Origin: Ardenticatenaceae bacterium
Lineage (GTDB): Bacteria; Chloroflexota; Anaerolineae; Promineifilales; Promineifilaceae
Direction: 5' to 3'
DNA length: 64,000 nt
Assembly (NCBI GenBank): GCA_030065875.1
Contig: JASJCR010000010.1
Coordinates: 1 to 64,000, forward strand
The notes below the pieces were generated by a model, which saw nothing but the letters and a program-made list of their open reading frames with translations, was not told where the DNA came from and did no database searches. A program made the translations under genes and the position numbers. This document shows, one piece after another, positions 25,892 through 34,344 of the stretch; within the stretch, counting starts at the first letter, position 1, and every line of letters starts with the position of its first letter.

Positions 25892-26620
25892 TCCAAACCT
25901 TCCCGATAAATAAATTCATCGGCCAAAGGGATCAAAACGCGATATTAAGTTTTGACAAATAGATACCGATATCGCATCTTCATTCCCGCGAAAGCGGGAA
26001 TCCATTGGCTTGCCACCGATGGATCCCTGCCGTCGTTTACCCCCGTGAAGACGGGGGCCAGGAGGACGGGCCTGTTTTGGAAGACGGTTCATATCCGCAT
26101 TTATTAGTAAATCTTCAAAATCGCGTTCGTTAATGAATGATCAGCGACATTCCATCTCGAATTCAGGCCTAAATAAAGCCACGACAAAATGTGGGCAGTA
26201 TTAATGAGATTGTATTTAGCTACATAATTTTTTATTATGATATTAGTAAGGACATTTTGTGCAATTTTATTTGTTAAATCTCTTTTCAATCCAGCCTGCT
26301 GAGTTCTAACACACTCCAAATCCCTACAATCAGCTAACTCATCAATTTGTGCACCCTCGCCTTTATTTTTGATTTCATCCGGGCTTTTTCTAAATAATAT
26401 AACCTAAGCGGCCGGTTTCTGTTCGATGCCCAGTCCAATCCCTGATTCGTATTTTGCGCGGAGCACAATATCCCACCGACCCGTCAGATAAGCGCCCAGG
26501 CCAAGACCAACAGCCGGGCTTACGTGTGTGTCCGCAAAAATTTGACTTGATGAAAAAGAATAGCGGGGGGTTTGGCTATTTATCATGAGGCTGCTTAATG
26601 AACTTACATGGAGGAATAAA
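25892..26620. other. 729-base gap with R1 repeat and orphan ORF debris
   Basis: Begins with a palindrome CCGATAAATAAATTCATCGG (about 25903-25922, related to 4401-4419), then R1 copy 2. Bases 26128-26400 are noticeably AT-rich and carry a 71-codon minus ORF without recognisable similarity or ribosome-binding site. Bases 26404-26586 carry a 60-codon minus ORF (VSPAVGLGLGAYLTGRWDIV) that could be the remnant of a larger gene. I support no functional gene here. Confidence 0.5.
25936..26127 (+). repeat. R1 dispersed repeat, copy 2 (MITE-like)
   Basis: 192 bases between inverted ends AACGCGAT and ATCGCGTT. Inside lie TTCCCGCGAAAGCGGGAA, CCCCCGTGAAGACGGGGG and CGGTTCATATCCGCATTTAT. It matches copy 3 (42501-42670, reversed) over nearly its whole length, apart from a deletion in copy 3. 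Confidence 0.85.
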
Positions 26621-28696
26621 ATGGCCTACAAAGAGCATGTAATCAAAGAGTATAGTTATAGTTTCGCGGCCGGTTCTGGTCCGGATCGAATTCAATTATG
26701 GGGCGAGAGTGGACTTGTTGGAGATATCCGATTTGTCAATGACCATACCGATGTGCCACCGCCGGTCATTTGGGCGGGTCTGACAGGAGCCGAAGCGTAC
26801 TTCAATAGCCGTGATTTGCCGGCATTGGTCGACCTACTCAGGAATGAAAGCCCGGTAAAAATCACCTTAAATGATCAGCCACCTGGGTTTGTTTTTGTTC
26901 ATTCTGGCTCAGAACCTGCAGGGGAAGAAGAATCTACAATCAACAATCCCCATATTGCAACGAAACAATTAAGTCATGTTGATGACTTTGGCGCTTCAGT
27001 AGAGGGAGATGCCTCGGCAAATGCCATTGGCATTCAAGCAGCGATCAATTCAGTGGGTGATAATGGTGGAGGCACTGTTGTTTTCTCACCTGGCACCTAC
27101 GAAATTGATAACAGCATTATCGTTAACCAGCCCGCGTCTATTATTTTGCAGTTTCAGAACACCAAACTTCGCTATGTCGGTGAGGGTTGTCAAACAGCAC
27201 TCACTTTCTCGGCTCCTACCGATAGTACCCCTTATAAGCTCCTCAGAGGAACACAAGGCGTCTTATTTCTTGAGAACGGCCCGGACAGATCTGCGGAAAA
27301 GGTAAAAAACGGGTGGAAGAACAATATTACGGGCATAAGAGTAGAAAACGTTGTGCAGAGCTCGTTTGATACGCTACACGTCAGGTTTTTTACAACTGGT
27401 ATTGAGCTGTCTGCCCCAGGAACCTTTCATCAACCCACCGCTTATAATCGTTTCATCATAGGTTCCATGAAAGGAAATCAGGTGGGGTTACGCCTGCAAG
27501 CTGGCGAAGGTGGAGCATGGGCAAATGACAACACTTTTATTGGCGGTACATGGGCAAACGGCGCAAATATCGAAGGAGCTTGTGGTTCACGCAATGTTGT
27601 CATTGAAAATGGCGGTCATAACCGGTTTATTGCCTGCTCCTTTGAAGGAGATACGGAGCGAAATCTTGAAATGGCCGAAACAGCCGGCAATAACGTTTTT
27701 ACAGACTGTCGTTTTGAAAATCCTCCCGAACATCAAAATACGAAGTATTTAGTGTACAGTGCGGCCAAGTCAGCTGTTTTTACCGGATGTGTTTTTGTAA
27801 CCAGAAGCATGGGCAAAGAGTGTGGCAAGTGGGATACGCCTATGTATACCTTTCATACCCTGGCCAATGCCGGCCCACACATTTTGATTGGCTGCAAAGG
27901 TCCAGAATTCGTTCAAAGCGAAACTGATGTTGCCCCTATTTATTCTATTGGCAGCCAAGGAAGCAATGCCTCCCCACCGCTTATTGGCAATCAATTAATT
28001 ACAAACTCAGCCTTCACTTACTTTGATGGGGACCATCCAATTGGTTGGCAACTGAGCGGTGCAGACAATTATTCAATCTGTCAAGTTAATGATCCTGACG
28101 ATAACAATGCACCTTTGCACGGGTCCTGTGTTTTGAAAATCAAAAATTTGCCTGAGGAGAATGATACTGATTCTCAAGCTTCGTTGAAGAAAGAGAAAGA
28201 AGTTCTCATCTCCCAAAAACTCACCACCATCCCTGGATCTGTTTATACCTTCTACGTCCGTTATCGCGTCTCTGGCGGCATCGGGTCAATTGAACTGGAC
28301 AAAGGCGAATTTGTAGGAAATAAGGCCACTTCCATTATTATCGATGAAGATGATAAATGGCATGTTAGTTGCCGCAGTTTCATAGCCACTCAAGATGAAA
28401 CAAACTTTGGATTTAAGTGTCCTGAAGGAGAAACAACTTTCCTCGATATGATGGCTGTAAATGCGGGTTTGGAGGTTCCACAAATTTACACTCCCCGTCC
28501 GGTAGATGAATTGGGAGGAATGATATTTGGGAATCTTGAATTAGCAGATGCGGAAGCTGGGGTCATTCTTCGTTCAGAGAATAACAGCCGTTTTCGCATC
28601 ACTGTTTCAGACAGTGGTGAGTTAAAAACAATACCTATTGAAACCTCACTCACTGGTATCTCCAACCTGGATAGCCGCCTGCGCCGGGCTCAATAG
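26621..28696 (+). CDS. Pectate-lyase-superfamily / tailspike-like beta-helix protein
   Basis: The track starts at 26585, but GGAGGAATAAA directly precedes the ATG at 26621 (MAYKEHVIKEYSYSF), giving 691 residues. Residues 1-90 form a small unrecognised domain. About 115-470 is a parallel beta-helix starting with the Pectate_lyase_3 signature (DDFGASVEGDASANAIGIQAAINS, GGTVVFSPGTYEI). About 475-640 resembles a carbohydrate-binding jelly roll (SAFTYFDGDHPIGWQLSG), and the last 50 residues resemble the tails of surface glycan enzymes. No signal peptide is visible, which is odd for such a protein. Substrate unknown. The 3' end overlaps the facing gene by 51 bases. Confidence 0.75.
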   Translation: MAYKEHVIKEYSYSFAAGSGPDRIQLWGESGLVGDIRFVNDHTDVPPPVIWAGLTGAEAYFNSRDLPALVDLLRNESPVKITLNDQPPGFVFVHSGSEPAGEEESTINNPHIATKQLSHVDDFGASVEGDASANAIGIQAAINSVGDNGGGTVVFSPGTYEIDNSIIVNQPASIILQFQNTKLRYVGEGCQTALTFSAPTDSTPYKLLRGTQGVLFLENGPDRSAEKVKNGWKNNITGIRVENVVQSSFDTLHVRFFTTGIELSAPGTFHQPTAYNRFIIGSMKGNQVGLRLQAGEGGAWANDNTFIGGTWANGANIEGACGSRNVVIENGGHNRFIACSFEGDTERNLEMAETAGNNVFTDCRFENPPEHQNTKYLVYSAAKSAVFTGCVFVTRSMGKECGKWDTPMYTFHTLANAGPHILIGCKGPEFVQSETDVAPIYSIGSQGSNASPPLIGNQLITNSAFTYFDGDHPIGWQLSGADNYSICQVNDPDDNNAPLHGSCVLKIKNLPEENDTDSQASLKKEKEVLISQKLTTIPGSVYTFYVRYRVSGGIGSIELDKGEFVGNKATSIIIDEDDKWHVSCRSFIATQDETNFGFKCPEGETTFLDMMAVNAGLEVPQIYTPRPVDELGGMIFGNLELADAEAGVILRSENNSRFRITVSDSGELKTIPIETSLTGISNLDSRLRRAQ

Positions 28697-29698
28697 ATCG
28701 GGTGAAAAAGTAAACACGTGCTCTGGGAGCACCTGTGAATACGAGAACTCCGGCGTTTTATGATAAGAACCGGCGTTGCAGACCAATCCGAAGGCCAATA
28801 CCACCTGATTGTTTTCATCGATAATTTGGCGCGTACTCTCGGACGGGAACCAGGAATATAGATCGAGGACAATGGACCCGCTGGGAGTCTCTAAATCTCG
28901 ATACTCCCAGGTTCCCGTTTGGCGGCTCCAATCTCTGAAGTCGGTAAACTGGCCATCGGACTCTGGATGAACAAGCCCGACAACAAGCCTGGCAATTTGG
29001 GCATGCGCGGGCTGCAGATTATACTCGATAACCACCTGCGCTTTGGGGGTTGACTCGGTGAATTGGGCGGGCGAAGATACCTGGGTGACCTGCAAACTTT
29101 CTTGATTTGGATCCAAAATACAAGATTGTCCGTTTTGGGGGACCCTAAGGGCCAGATCGTCAAAAACGTAGTGAAAATACTGGTTTGTTGGGCTAATTGC
29201 CGGATAGAGTGAATCTTGCAGGCTAGCAATTGGAACAATCTGTGAATCTGGAGGAAATCGAAACAGCTCTCTTGGATCGATCGACAGTTCCACGACCTCT
29301 TCACCCGATCCTTTTTGAACCTCCATATCAACCGTCGCCAGCAGATTCGAGAAATTACTTCCCCGATCAACTCGATCTAAATCCAAACGACTTCTTAATT
29401 GGATCAGCAGCGTCGCTGAGGGCTTTGACTCAAGATTGTAGCGTACTCGCAAGACCACCTTGTTGGTATCTGTCGGAATTTCATTGTCTTCTGCCGGGGA
29501 GATCACATCGATTTTTACCCAATCAGCGGTGCTGGTCTGGGGCGTTTCTGGCAGAGGCCAGGCGGGAATTAGAATAGAGCGGGTAATACGGTAGTAAGAC
29601 CCGATGTAAAGGAGCAGCGACGTTAGAAAAAACAGTCCGATAAGCGCAAGGGCTGTTTTCGCCCGTGATCTATCTATTTTGGGTGCACTTTTGATCAT
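28646..29698 (-). CDS. Membrane-anchored extracytoplasmic protein, unknown
   Basis: 350 residues. One N-terminal membrane helix (ALALIGLFFLTSLLLYIGSYY, 16-36) is followed by a soluble domain of alternating beta strands (VISPAEDNEIPTDTNKVVLRVRYNLESKP) that looks like two or three Ig-like units. No catalytic motif is seen. Its last 51 bases overlap the end of the beta-helix gene tail to tail, so both proteins read the same DNA on opposite strands at their C-termini. Confidence 0.65.
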   Translation of the reverse strand: MIKSAPKIDRSRAKTALALIGLFFLTSLLLYIGSYYRITRSILIPAWPLPETPQTSTADWVKIDVISPAEDNEIPTDTNKVVLRVRYNLESKPSATLLIQLRSRLDLDRVDRGSNFSNLLATVDMEVQKGSGEEVVELSIDPRELFRFPPDSQIVPIASLQDSLYPAISPTNQYFHYVFDDLALRVPQNGQSCILDPNQESLQVTQVSSPAQFTESTPKAQVVIEYNLQPAHAQIARLVVGLVHPESDGQFTDFRDWSRQTGTWEYRDLETPSGSIVLDLYSWFPSESTRQIIDENNQVVLAFGLVCNAGSYHKTPEFSYSQVLPEHVFTFSPDLLSPAQAAIQVGDTSE

Positions 29699-30180
29699 AT
29701 AAACCTCCCGGCGGCTTAATCCTGATTAATCCTCACCGCCCAATGAAGTACGATTCCAAGCCAGAGCAGCATCCCGTCTGGGCGTCGCCGATAAAACAGT
29801 TGCTTATCTAAAAGGGTTGTTAGGGACTTAGTGGTCCGTTTCCTAAATAACTAAATAGCCACAGATTATCACAGATTAACACCGATTTCTCTCTGTAATC
29901 TGTGAAAATCCGTGTTAATCTGTGGCTAAATTTGTTTAGGAACTTGAGAAATGAACCACTTAGATTTGGTGAGAAAAATGGTGAAAAACTCTGCTCATTC
30001 TCGAAATTATAAAATAAAAAGAGTGAATCTTTCATACCCGGGGTGACTTTCTTCGTTTCACTTCAGAAAGAATTGCCTTCCTGGGGAACGAAACAAGAAA
30101 GATGATACAATCTAACCCAAATTCGGGTTAGAATACCAGCTCAAGTTCCTGTTTACCCAATTACTTCCCAAGAGGTTTTT
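29699..30180. other. 482-base gap
   Basis: Contains an R2 repeat copy at 29827-29962. The remainder shows no gene. The ORF at 29820..30035 is mostly the repeat read backwards. A clear -35/-10 pair for the catabolic cluster was not found. Confidence 0.5.
29827..29962 (+). repeat. R2 dispersed repeat, copy 3
   Basis: 136 bases with inverted ends (CTTAGTGGTCCGTTTC left, GAAATGAACCACTTAG right). Its core is the TCTGTG version of the unit (CCACAGATTATCACAGATTA ... AATCTGTGGCTAAAT) and is nearly a complete long palindrome. Confidence 0.85.
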
Positions 30181-30966
30181 ATGACATACGAAACATTGCT
30201 TGTCGAGCAGATTGAAGGGGTTGTCGAAGTCACCCTCAACCGGCCGGAAAAGTACAACGCCCTCACCGCCCAGGTGGCCCGTGAAATCATGGACGTGTGC
30301 AAAAAAGTGGGGCGCGATGCCTCAATGCGGGCGATTTTGTTGACCGGTGCCGGCCGTGGATTCTGCGCCGGTCAGGATTTGGAGGAAGTGGATGACCGGG
30401 CCGGTGATCACTCCTTCCGCAGCCATCTCCTCAAAACCTATAATCCAATGGCGATGGCCATGCGCGCATTGGAAAAACCGATTGTGGTGGCGGTGAACGG
30501 GGCCGCGGCCGGGGCCGGGTTTGGGCTGGCGCTGGCCGGCGATATTCGGTACGCCAGCGAACATGCCAAATTTGTACCCGCCTTTATCGGCATCGGTCTC
30601 GTTCCGGATACCGGGGTCAGCTACTGGCTGCCGCGGCTGATCGGGGCCGGCCGCGCCGCCGAAGTGCTGTTTTCCAACGAGCGGATCAATGCCCAACAGG
30701 CTGCGGAGATGGGGCTGGTCAATAAAGTGTTCCCGGCCGATTCCTTTTTAGATGAAGCCCGCTCCCTGGCTCAAAAACTGGCTAGCGGACCCACCCTGGG
30801 CATCGGTCTCACCAAACGAATTCTCAACCATTCGTTAGGGGTCTCTTTTGCCGAACAAATCGATTATGAAGCCTATTTGCAAGATGTTACCGGCCACTCC
30901 GCAGATTACCAGGAAGGGGTCACCGCATTTTTAGAAAAACGCGCCCCTGAATTTAAAGGAATGTAA
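30181..30966 (+). CDS. Enoyl-CoA hydratase/isomerase, PaaG-like
   Basis: 261 residues of the crotonase fold. The oxyanion-hole segments are GRGFCAGQDL (about 58-67) and NGAAAGAGFGLALAGD (about 105-120). The active-site stretch GIGLVPDTGVSYWLPRL carries the Asp used by PaaG, and the ending GHSADYQEGVTAFLEKRAPEFKG closely follows E. coli PaaG, which isomerises ring-1,2-epoxyphenylacetyl-CoA to the oxepin. The usual multicomponent epoxidase is not in the window, so the real substrate is open. It is the first gene of the cluster, and a second crotonase starts 18 bases later. Confidence 0.88.
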   Translation: MTYETLLVEQIEGVVEVTLNRPEKYNALTAQVAREIMDVCKKVGRDASMRAILLTGAGRGFCAGQDLEEVDDRAGDHSFRSHLLKTYNPMAMAMRALEKPIVVAVNGAAAGAGFGLALAGDIRYASEHAKFVPAFIGIGLVPDTGVSYWLPRLIGAGRAAEVLFSNERINAQQAAEMGLVNKVFPADSFLDEARSLAQKLASGPTLGIGLTKRILNHSLGVSFAEQIDYEAYLQDVTGHSADYQEGVTAFLEKRAPEFKGM

Positions 30967-30983
30967 CCAAACATCATTTAAAT

Positions 30984-31802
30984 ATGCGAAAATACGAAGA
31001 TTATCAACACATGCTGTTTGAGCGGCGCGATCCCCACATCTTGTGGATCACGCTTAATCGGCCGGAGGTCCTGAACGCGGCCGATCGCCAGCTCCACACC
31101 GAGTTTGTCGATTTGTGGCAAACGATCGATGCCGACCCGTGGGTTCACTGTGCGGTAATCACGGGGGCCGGCCGGGCGTTTTCGGCCGGTGGAGACCTCA
31201 AGCTCGTGGAAAACGCCTACCAAAATTACGATGAGATCATCCGCATCCTCAACGAGGCCCGCGATCTCGTGTACAACCAGCTGCAGTGTGACACCCCGAT
31301 CATCTCAGCCATCAACGGACCCGCCGTTGGGGCTGGCCTGGTTGTTGCCCTACTGGCGGACATCAGCATCGCCGCCGAAAATGCGCGGCTGGCTGATGGG
31401 CACGTGCGGATGGGGGTGGCGGCCGGCGATCATGCGGCCGTGATCTGGCCACTGCTGTGCGGGATGGCCAAAGCCAAATATTACTTGATGACCAGCGATT
31501 TTATCAGCGGCAAAGAGGCCGAACGGATCGGTCTGGTCAGCTTGACCGTCCCGGACCAGGACCTACTGCAAAAAACGATGGAAGTCGCAACCCAAATCGC
31601 CACCGGCCCGCGACACGCCATTAAATTTACCAAGCGGGCGTTAAACCAGTGGGCGCTGGCGGCCGGCCCCATATTTGACCACTCTCTGGCCCTGGAGATG
31701 TTGGGCTTCTTCGCCTCGGACATGATGGCCGGGGTGGAAGGAATTCGGCAGAAAAAGAAGCCGGATTACCCCAGTCAGGACAATTATGAATCGTTGTTTT
31801 AA
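30984..31802 (+). CDS. Enoyl-CoA hydratase/isomerase family protein
   Basis: 272 residues, crotonase fold. Oxyanion-hole parts are [10 protein letters not shown] and [16 protein letters not shown]. The active-site loop [15 protein letters not shown] lacks the two Glu residues of classical hydratases and has Asp-His instead, so it is more likely an isomerase, thioesterase or decarboxylase-like member. It is co-directional with the PaaG-like gene at 18 bases, so probably the same transcript. It is followed by a 173-base hairpin-rich island before the EthD gene. Confidence 0.85.
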   Translation: MRKYEDYQHMLFERRDPHILWITLNRPEVLNAADRQLHTEFVDLWQTIDADPWVHCAVITGAGRAFSAGGDLKLVENAYQNYDEIIRILNEARDLVYNQLQCDTPIISAINGPAVGAGLVVALLADISIAAENARLADGHVRMGVAAGDHAAVIWPLLCGMAKAKYYLMTSDFISGKEAERIGLVSLTVPDQDLLQKTMEVATQIATGPRHAIKFTKRALNQWALAAGPIFDHSLALEMLGFFASDMMAGVEGIRQKKKPDYPSQDNYESLF

Positions 31803-31975
31803 TGCTTAAGCTCGGGGCTGCGCCCCGTTTAGCTTTTAGCTCGGCCCTGCGGGCCTCTTAGCGATTAGTATGTAGCTGCTGACAGCTGAAAGGCCGAAGG
31901 CCGCGCTGAAAGCCGCACAGCGCCGTACTAATTGCTGAGAGGGGCTTTAGCCCCGAGCTACCCCAGGAGAACCCC
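31803..31975. repeat. GC-hairpin island
   Basis: Intergenic run of short hairpins: GGGGCTGCGCCCC, GGCCCTGCGGGCC, GGCCGAAGGCC and GGGGCTTTAGCCCC. The outermost AGCTCGGGGCT-like and AGCCCCGAGCT arms pair across the whole island. No gene. Confidence 0.7.
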
Positions 31976-32269
31976 ATGAAACTCGTTGCTCTTTATGCTC
32001 ACCCCCAAGATGTCGAGGCCTTTGAGGCCAACTACGCCGCTCACCTCAAGCTGGTCGATCAAATACCCGGTCTGGTTGAAACCCGCATCACCCGCTTCTC
32101 ACGTACCCTGGCCGGTGGGGCCGGATTTTATTTGATGGCCGAAATGATTTTCCCCGATAAGGAAACGTTCAAAGCGGCCATGAACAGCGCCGAAATGGCC
32201 GCCACCGGCAAAGACGCCAATCGCTTTGCGGCCGATATTATGACGTTGATGATCGCCCAAGAAGCGTAA
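31976..32269 (+). CDS. EthD family protein
   Basis: 97 residues with CCCAGGAGAACCCC upstream. The dimeric alpha/beta-barrel EthD fold is recognised from MKLVALYAHPQDVEAFEANYAAHLKLVDQIPGL at the start and the C-terminal MAATGKDANRFAADIMTLM. Members accompany degradation clusters, some as cyclases or accessory subunits of cytochrome P450 systems. It sits between the crotonases and PaaK, so it probably acts on an intermediate of that pathway. Confidence 0.85.
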   Translation: MKLVALYAHPQDVEAFEANYAAHLKLVDQIPGLVETRITRFSRTLAGGAGFYLMAEMIFPDKETFKAAMNSAEMAATGKDANRFAADIMTLMIAQEA

Positions 32270-32270
32270 A

Positions 32271-32340
32271 GACCACAGACGACAGATACTTTAAATCAGG
32301 CGCCATCTGTGGTCTGAAGTCTGTGGTCTGAAGTCTCTAA
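32271..32340. repeat. CAGAC/GTCTG island, copy 1
   Basis: Contains tandem TCTGTGGTCTGAAG units and the inverse ACCACAGACGACAGA, forming a stem-loop in the gap before the PaaK gene. Related to the island at 33661-33734. Confidence 0.7.
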
Positions 32341-32346
32341 AACATT

Positions 32347-33696
32347 ATGATTTGGAACGAACCGTTAGAAACAATGCCGCGGAGCGAGCTCGAAAGGCTG
32401 CAAAGCGATCGGCTGGGTGCGCTGGTTAAATATGTCTATGAACGCGTCCCCTTTTATCGGCAAAGATTTGACAAATTAGGGGTAAAATCAGATCGCATTC
32501 AATCGATCAAGGATTTACCCCAGCTCCCTTTTACAGGTAAAAACGATTTGCGGGATCACTATCCCTTTGGCCTTTTTGCTGTGCCGATGGACGAAGTAAT
32601 TCGCCTGCATGCATCCTCCGGTACGACCGGCAAACCAACCGTTGTGGGGTATACGCGCGAAGATATCGATATTTGGGCGGAAGTATGCGCCCGCTGTTTT
32701 GCCCTCAGCGGAGCAAAGCCCGGCGACATTTTTCAAAACGCTTATGGGTACGGCCTTTTTACCGGAGGGTTGGGGATGCATTACGGGGCGGAGAAGCTCG
32801 GTCTCAACACCATTCCGGTTTCCGGTGGGAATACCGCCCGGCAAATCACCCTCCTGCAAGATTTTCGCTCAGACATCATGGCCTGCACCCCCTCTTATTC
32901 GCTGACTCTCGCTGATGCCCTGCACAGCGAAGGGATCAACCCGGCCGATCTGGCGGTGCGGTCGTTTATACTGGGGGCCGAACCGTGGACCGAAGAAATG
33001 CGCGATGAAATTGAAGCGGTCCTCCATGCCGATGCGGTTAACATTTACGGATTAAGTGAGGTGATCGGTCCTGGGGTATCAAATGAATGCGTAGAAGGGA
33101 AAAACGGCATGCACCTGATGGAAGATCATTTTCTATGCGAAGTTATCGATCCGGAAACCGGTGAACACCTGCCCACGGGATCGGTCGGCGAGCTGGTTAT
33201 AACCACGCTGACCAAAAAGGCCCTGCCTCTGATTCGCTATCGCACCGGTGACATCTGCACGATCGATAAAGATCCCTGCCGCTGCGGCCGAACCACCGCC
33301 CGCATGAGTCGGGTGCTCGGCCGAGCGGATGACATGCTGATTATTCGCGGGGTCAACGTCTTCCCCACGCAGATTGAGGCGGCTATGGTGGGGCTGGCCG
33401 AAATTTCACCCCATTATCGCCTGATCGTTTCGCGCCACAACCGGCTCGACCAGCTTGAAGTCCAGCCGGAAGTAACCGAAGCGTATTATCAAGCGATTGG
33501 AGAATCACACTTCTCGCCAGAGAATCAGGCGGTGGTTGAATTGACCAATCGCATCACCCACACCCTGCGCGACGCCCTGTTGATCAATACCAAGGTCACC
33601 CTGCTGCCTCCCGGTCAGGCCCCCCGCTCACAAGGGGGTAAAATCCAGCGCCTAACTGATACAAGACAACAGACATCAGACGACAGACCACAGTAG
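32347..33696 (+). CDS. paaK: Phenylacetate-CoA ligase
   Basis: 449 residues. It activates an aryl-acetic (or similar aromatic) acid to its CoA thioester using ATP. The P-loop-like motif is SSGTTGKPTVVGYT (about 84-97), the adenylate-binding region YGLSEVIGPGVSNEC (about 237-251), and RYRTGDI (about 299-305). The C-terminal hinge and lid domain includes IRGVNVFPTQIEA. The last dozen residues (LTDTRQQTSDDRPQ) are encoded by a CAGACGACAGA-type repeat island and are probably not part of the ancestral protein. No ribosome-binding site is visible because the upstream gap is also repeat. Confidence 0.93.
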   Translation: MIWNEPLETMPRSELERLQSDRLGALVKYVYERVPFYRQRFDKLGVKSDRIQSIKDLPQLPFTGKNDLRDHYPFGLFAVPMDEVIRLHASSGTTGKPTVVGYTREDIDIWAEVCARCFALSGAKPGDIFQNAYGYGLFTGGLGMHYGAEKLGLNTIPVSGGNTARQITLLQDFRSDIMACTPSYSLTLADALHSEGINPADLAVRSFILGAEPWTEEMRDEIEAVLHADAVNIYGLSEVIGPGVSNECVEGKNGMHLMEDHFLCEVIDPETGEHLPTGSVGELVITTLTKKALPLIRYRTGDICTIDKDPCRCGRTTARMSRVLGRADDMLIIRGVNVFPTQIEAAMVGLAEISPHYRLIVSRHNRLDQLEVQPEVTEAYYQAIGESHFSPENQAVVELTNRITHTLRDALLINTKVTLLPPGQAPRSQGGKIQRLTDTRQQTSDDRPQ

Positions 33697-33734
33697 TCGC
33701 CTCTGAAGTCTGTCGTCTGAAGTCTGATGTCTGA
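33661..33734. repeat. CAGAC/GTCTG island spanning the paaK-paaI junction
   Basis: Perfect 12-bp inverted repeat CAGACATCAGAC (33670-33681) and GTCTGATGTCTG (33722-33733), extended by CGACAGAC/GTCTGTCG just inside. The stop codon of paaK lies in the loop side and the start codon of paaI (33727-33729) lies within the right arm. Confidence 0.85.
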
Positions 33735-34149
33735 GTATAAGATTGTTAAAAAACTCACCCAACTCGATGCCGCGGTGATCGAGCATTTGGGTTTTGAAGA
33801 AATCGAGATTTCGGAAAATCGAGCCACCGTAACGTTAACCGTCAAGCCTCACATGGTGAACAGCCACGGTTATTGTCACGGTGGGTTGATTTATGCGCTG
33901 GCCGACCACGCTTTTGCCTACGCGGCGATGGGCAGCAATCGGAGCGGGGTAACCTTGTCGGCCCAAATTGTTTACGAGCGGCCGGCCAAATTGGGAGAAA
34001 CTCTCCTTGCCGCGGCCGAAATACAACCGACTGAGGGGCGAGTCGTCAATGGACAGGTGACGGTAACCAACACAGCCAGTGAAAGGATCGCTTCCCTTCA
34101 GGGGGTGCATTACCGCTCTGATCAACCCATCATTGAGGGAAATGCTTAA
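33727..34149 (+). CDS. paaI: PaaI-like hydroxyphenylacetyl-CoA thioesterase
   Basis: 140 residues, hot-dog fold. The signature MVNSHGYCHGGLIYALADHAFAYAA (about 38-62) is typical of PaaI, with the Asp (LADHAFA) as catalytic residue. It hydrolyses aryl-CoA esters, rescuing CoA from dead-end intermediates. Its ATG and first two codons are inside the inverted repeat shared with the end of paaK, and no Shine-Dalgarno sequence is present, so initiation may depend on coupling with paaK or on the RNA hairpin. Confidence 0.9.
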   Translation: MSEYKIVKKLTQLDAAVIEHLGFEEIEISENRATVTLTVKPHMVNSHGYCHGGLIYALADHAFAYAAMGSNRSGVTLSAQIVYERPAKLGETLLAAAEIQPTEGRVVNGQVTVTNTASERIASLQGVHYRSDQPIIEGNA

Positions 34150-34185
34150 TAGCTAATATTCATCGAGCCGGTCGATGGGGCTCCC

Positions 34186-34280
34186 AAATCCTGTCCACAT
34201 GTGTAAGGGCTTGGCTAGCCAAGCCCCTACTAGCCAACCCCCTACACAAAAGCTTTGGTTTCATCCTGGCCACCTGTCCA
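34186..34280. repeat. R3 dispersed repeat, copy 1
   Basis: Centred on the perfect 20-bp palindrome GGGCTTGGCTAGCCAAGCCC (34207-34226), followed by CTACTAGCCAACCCCCTAC and CTTTGGTTTCATCCTGGCCA. Other copies are at 37478-37565 and 63427-63500. Confidence 0.85.
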
Positions 34281-34344
34281 CAGCTTGAACGCGGCAAGGA
34301 CAGTCGGCATTTTGTCCATTTAATTTTTAAAACCCGGCTATTTA

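Noticed and set aside
29820-30035. 71-codon minus ORF
   Set aside because: Largely the R2 repeat read backwards, low-complexity ending.
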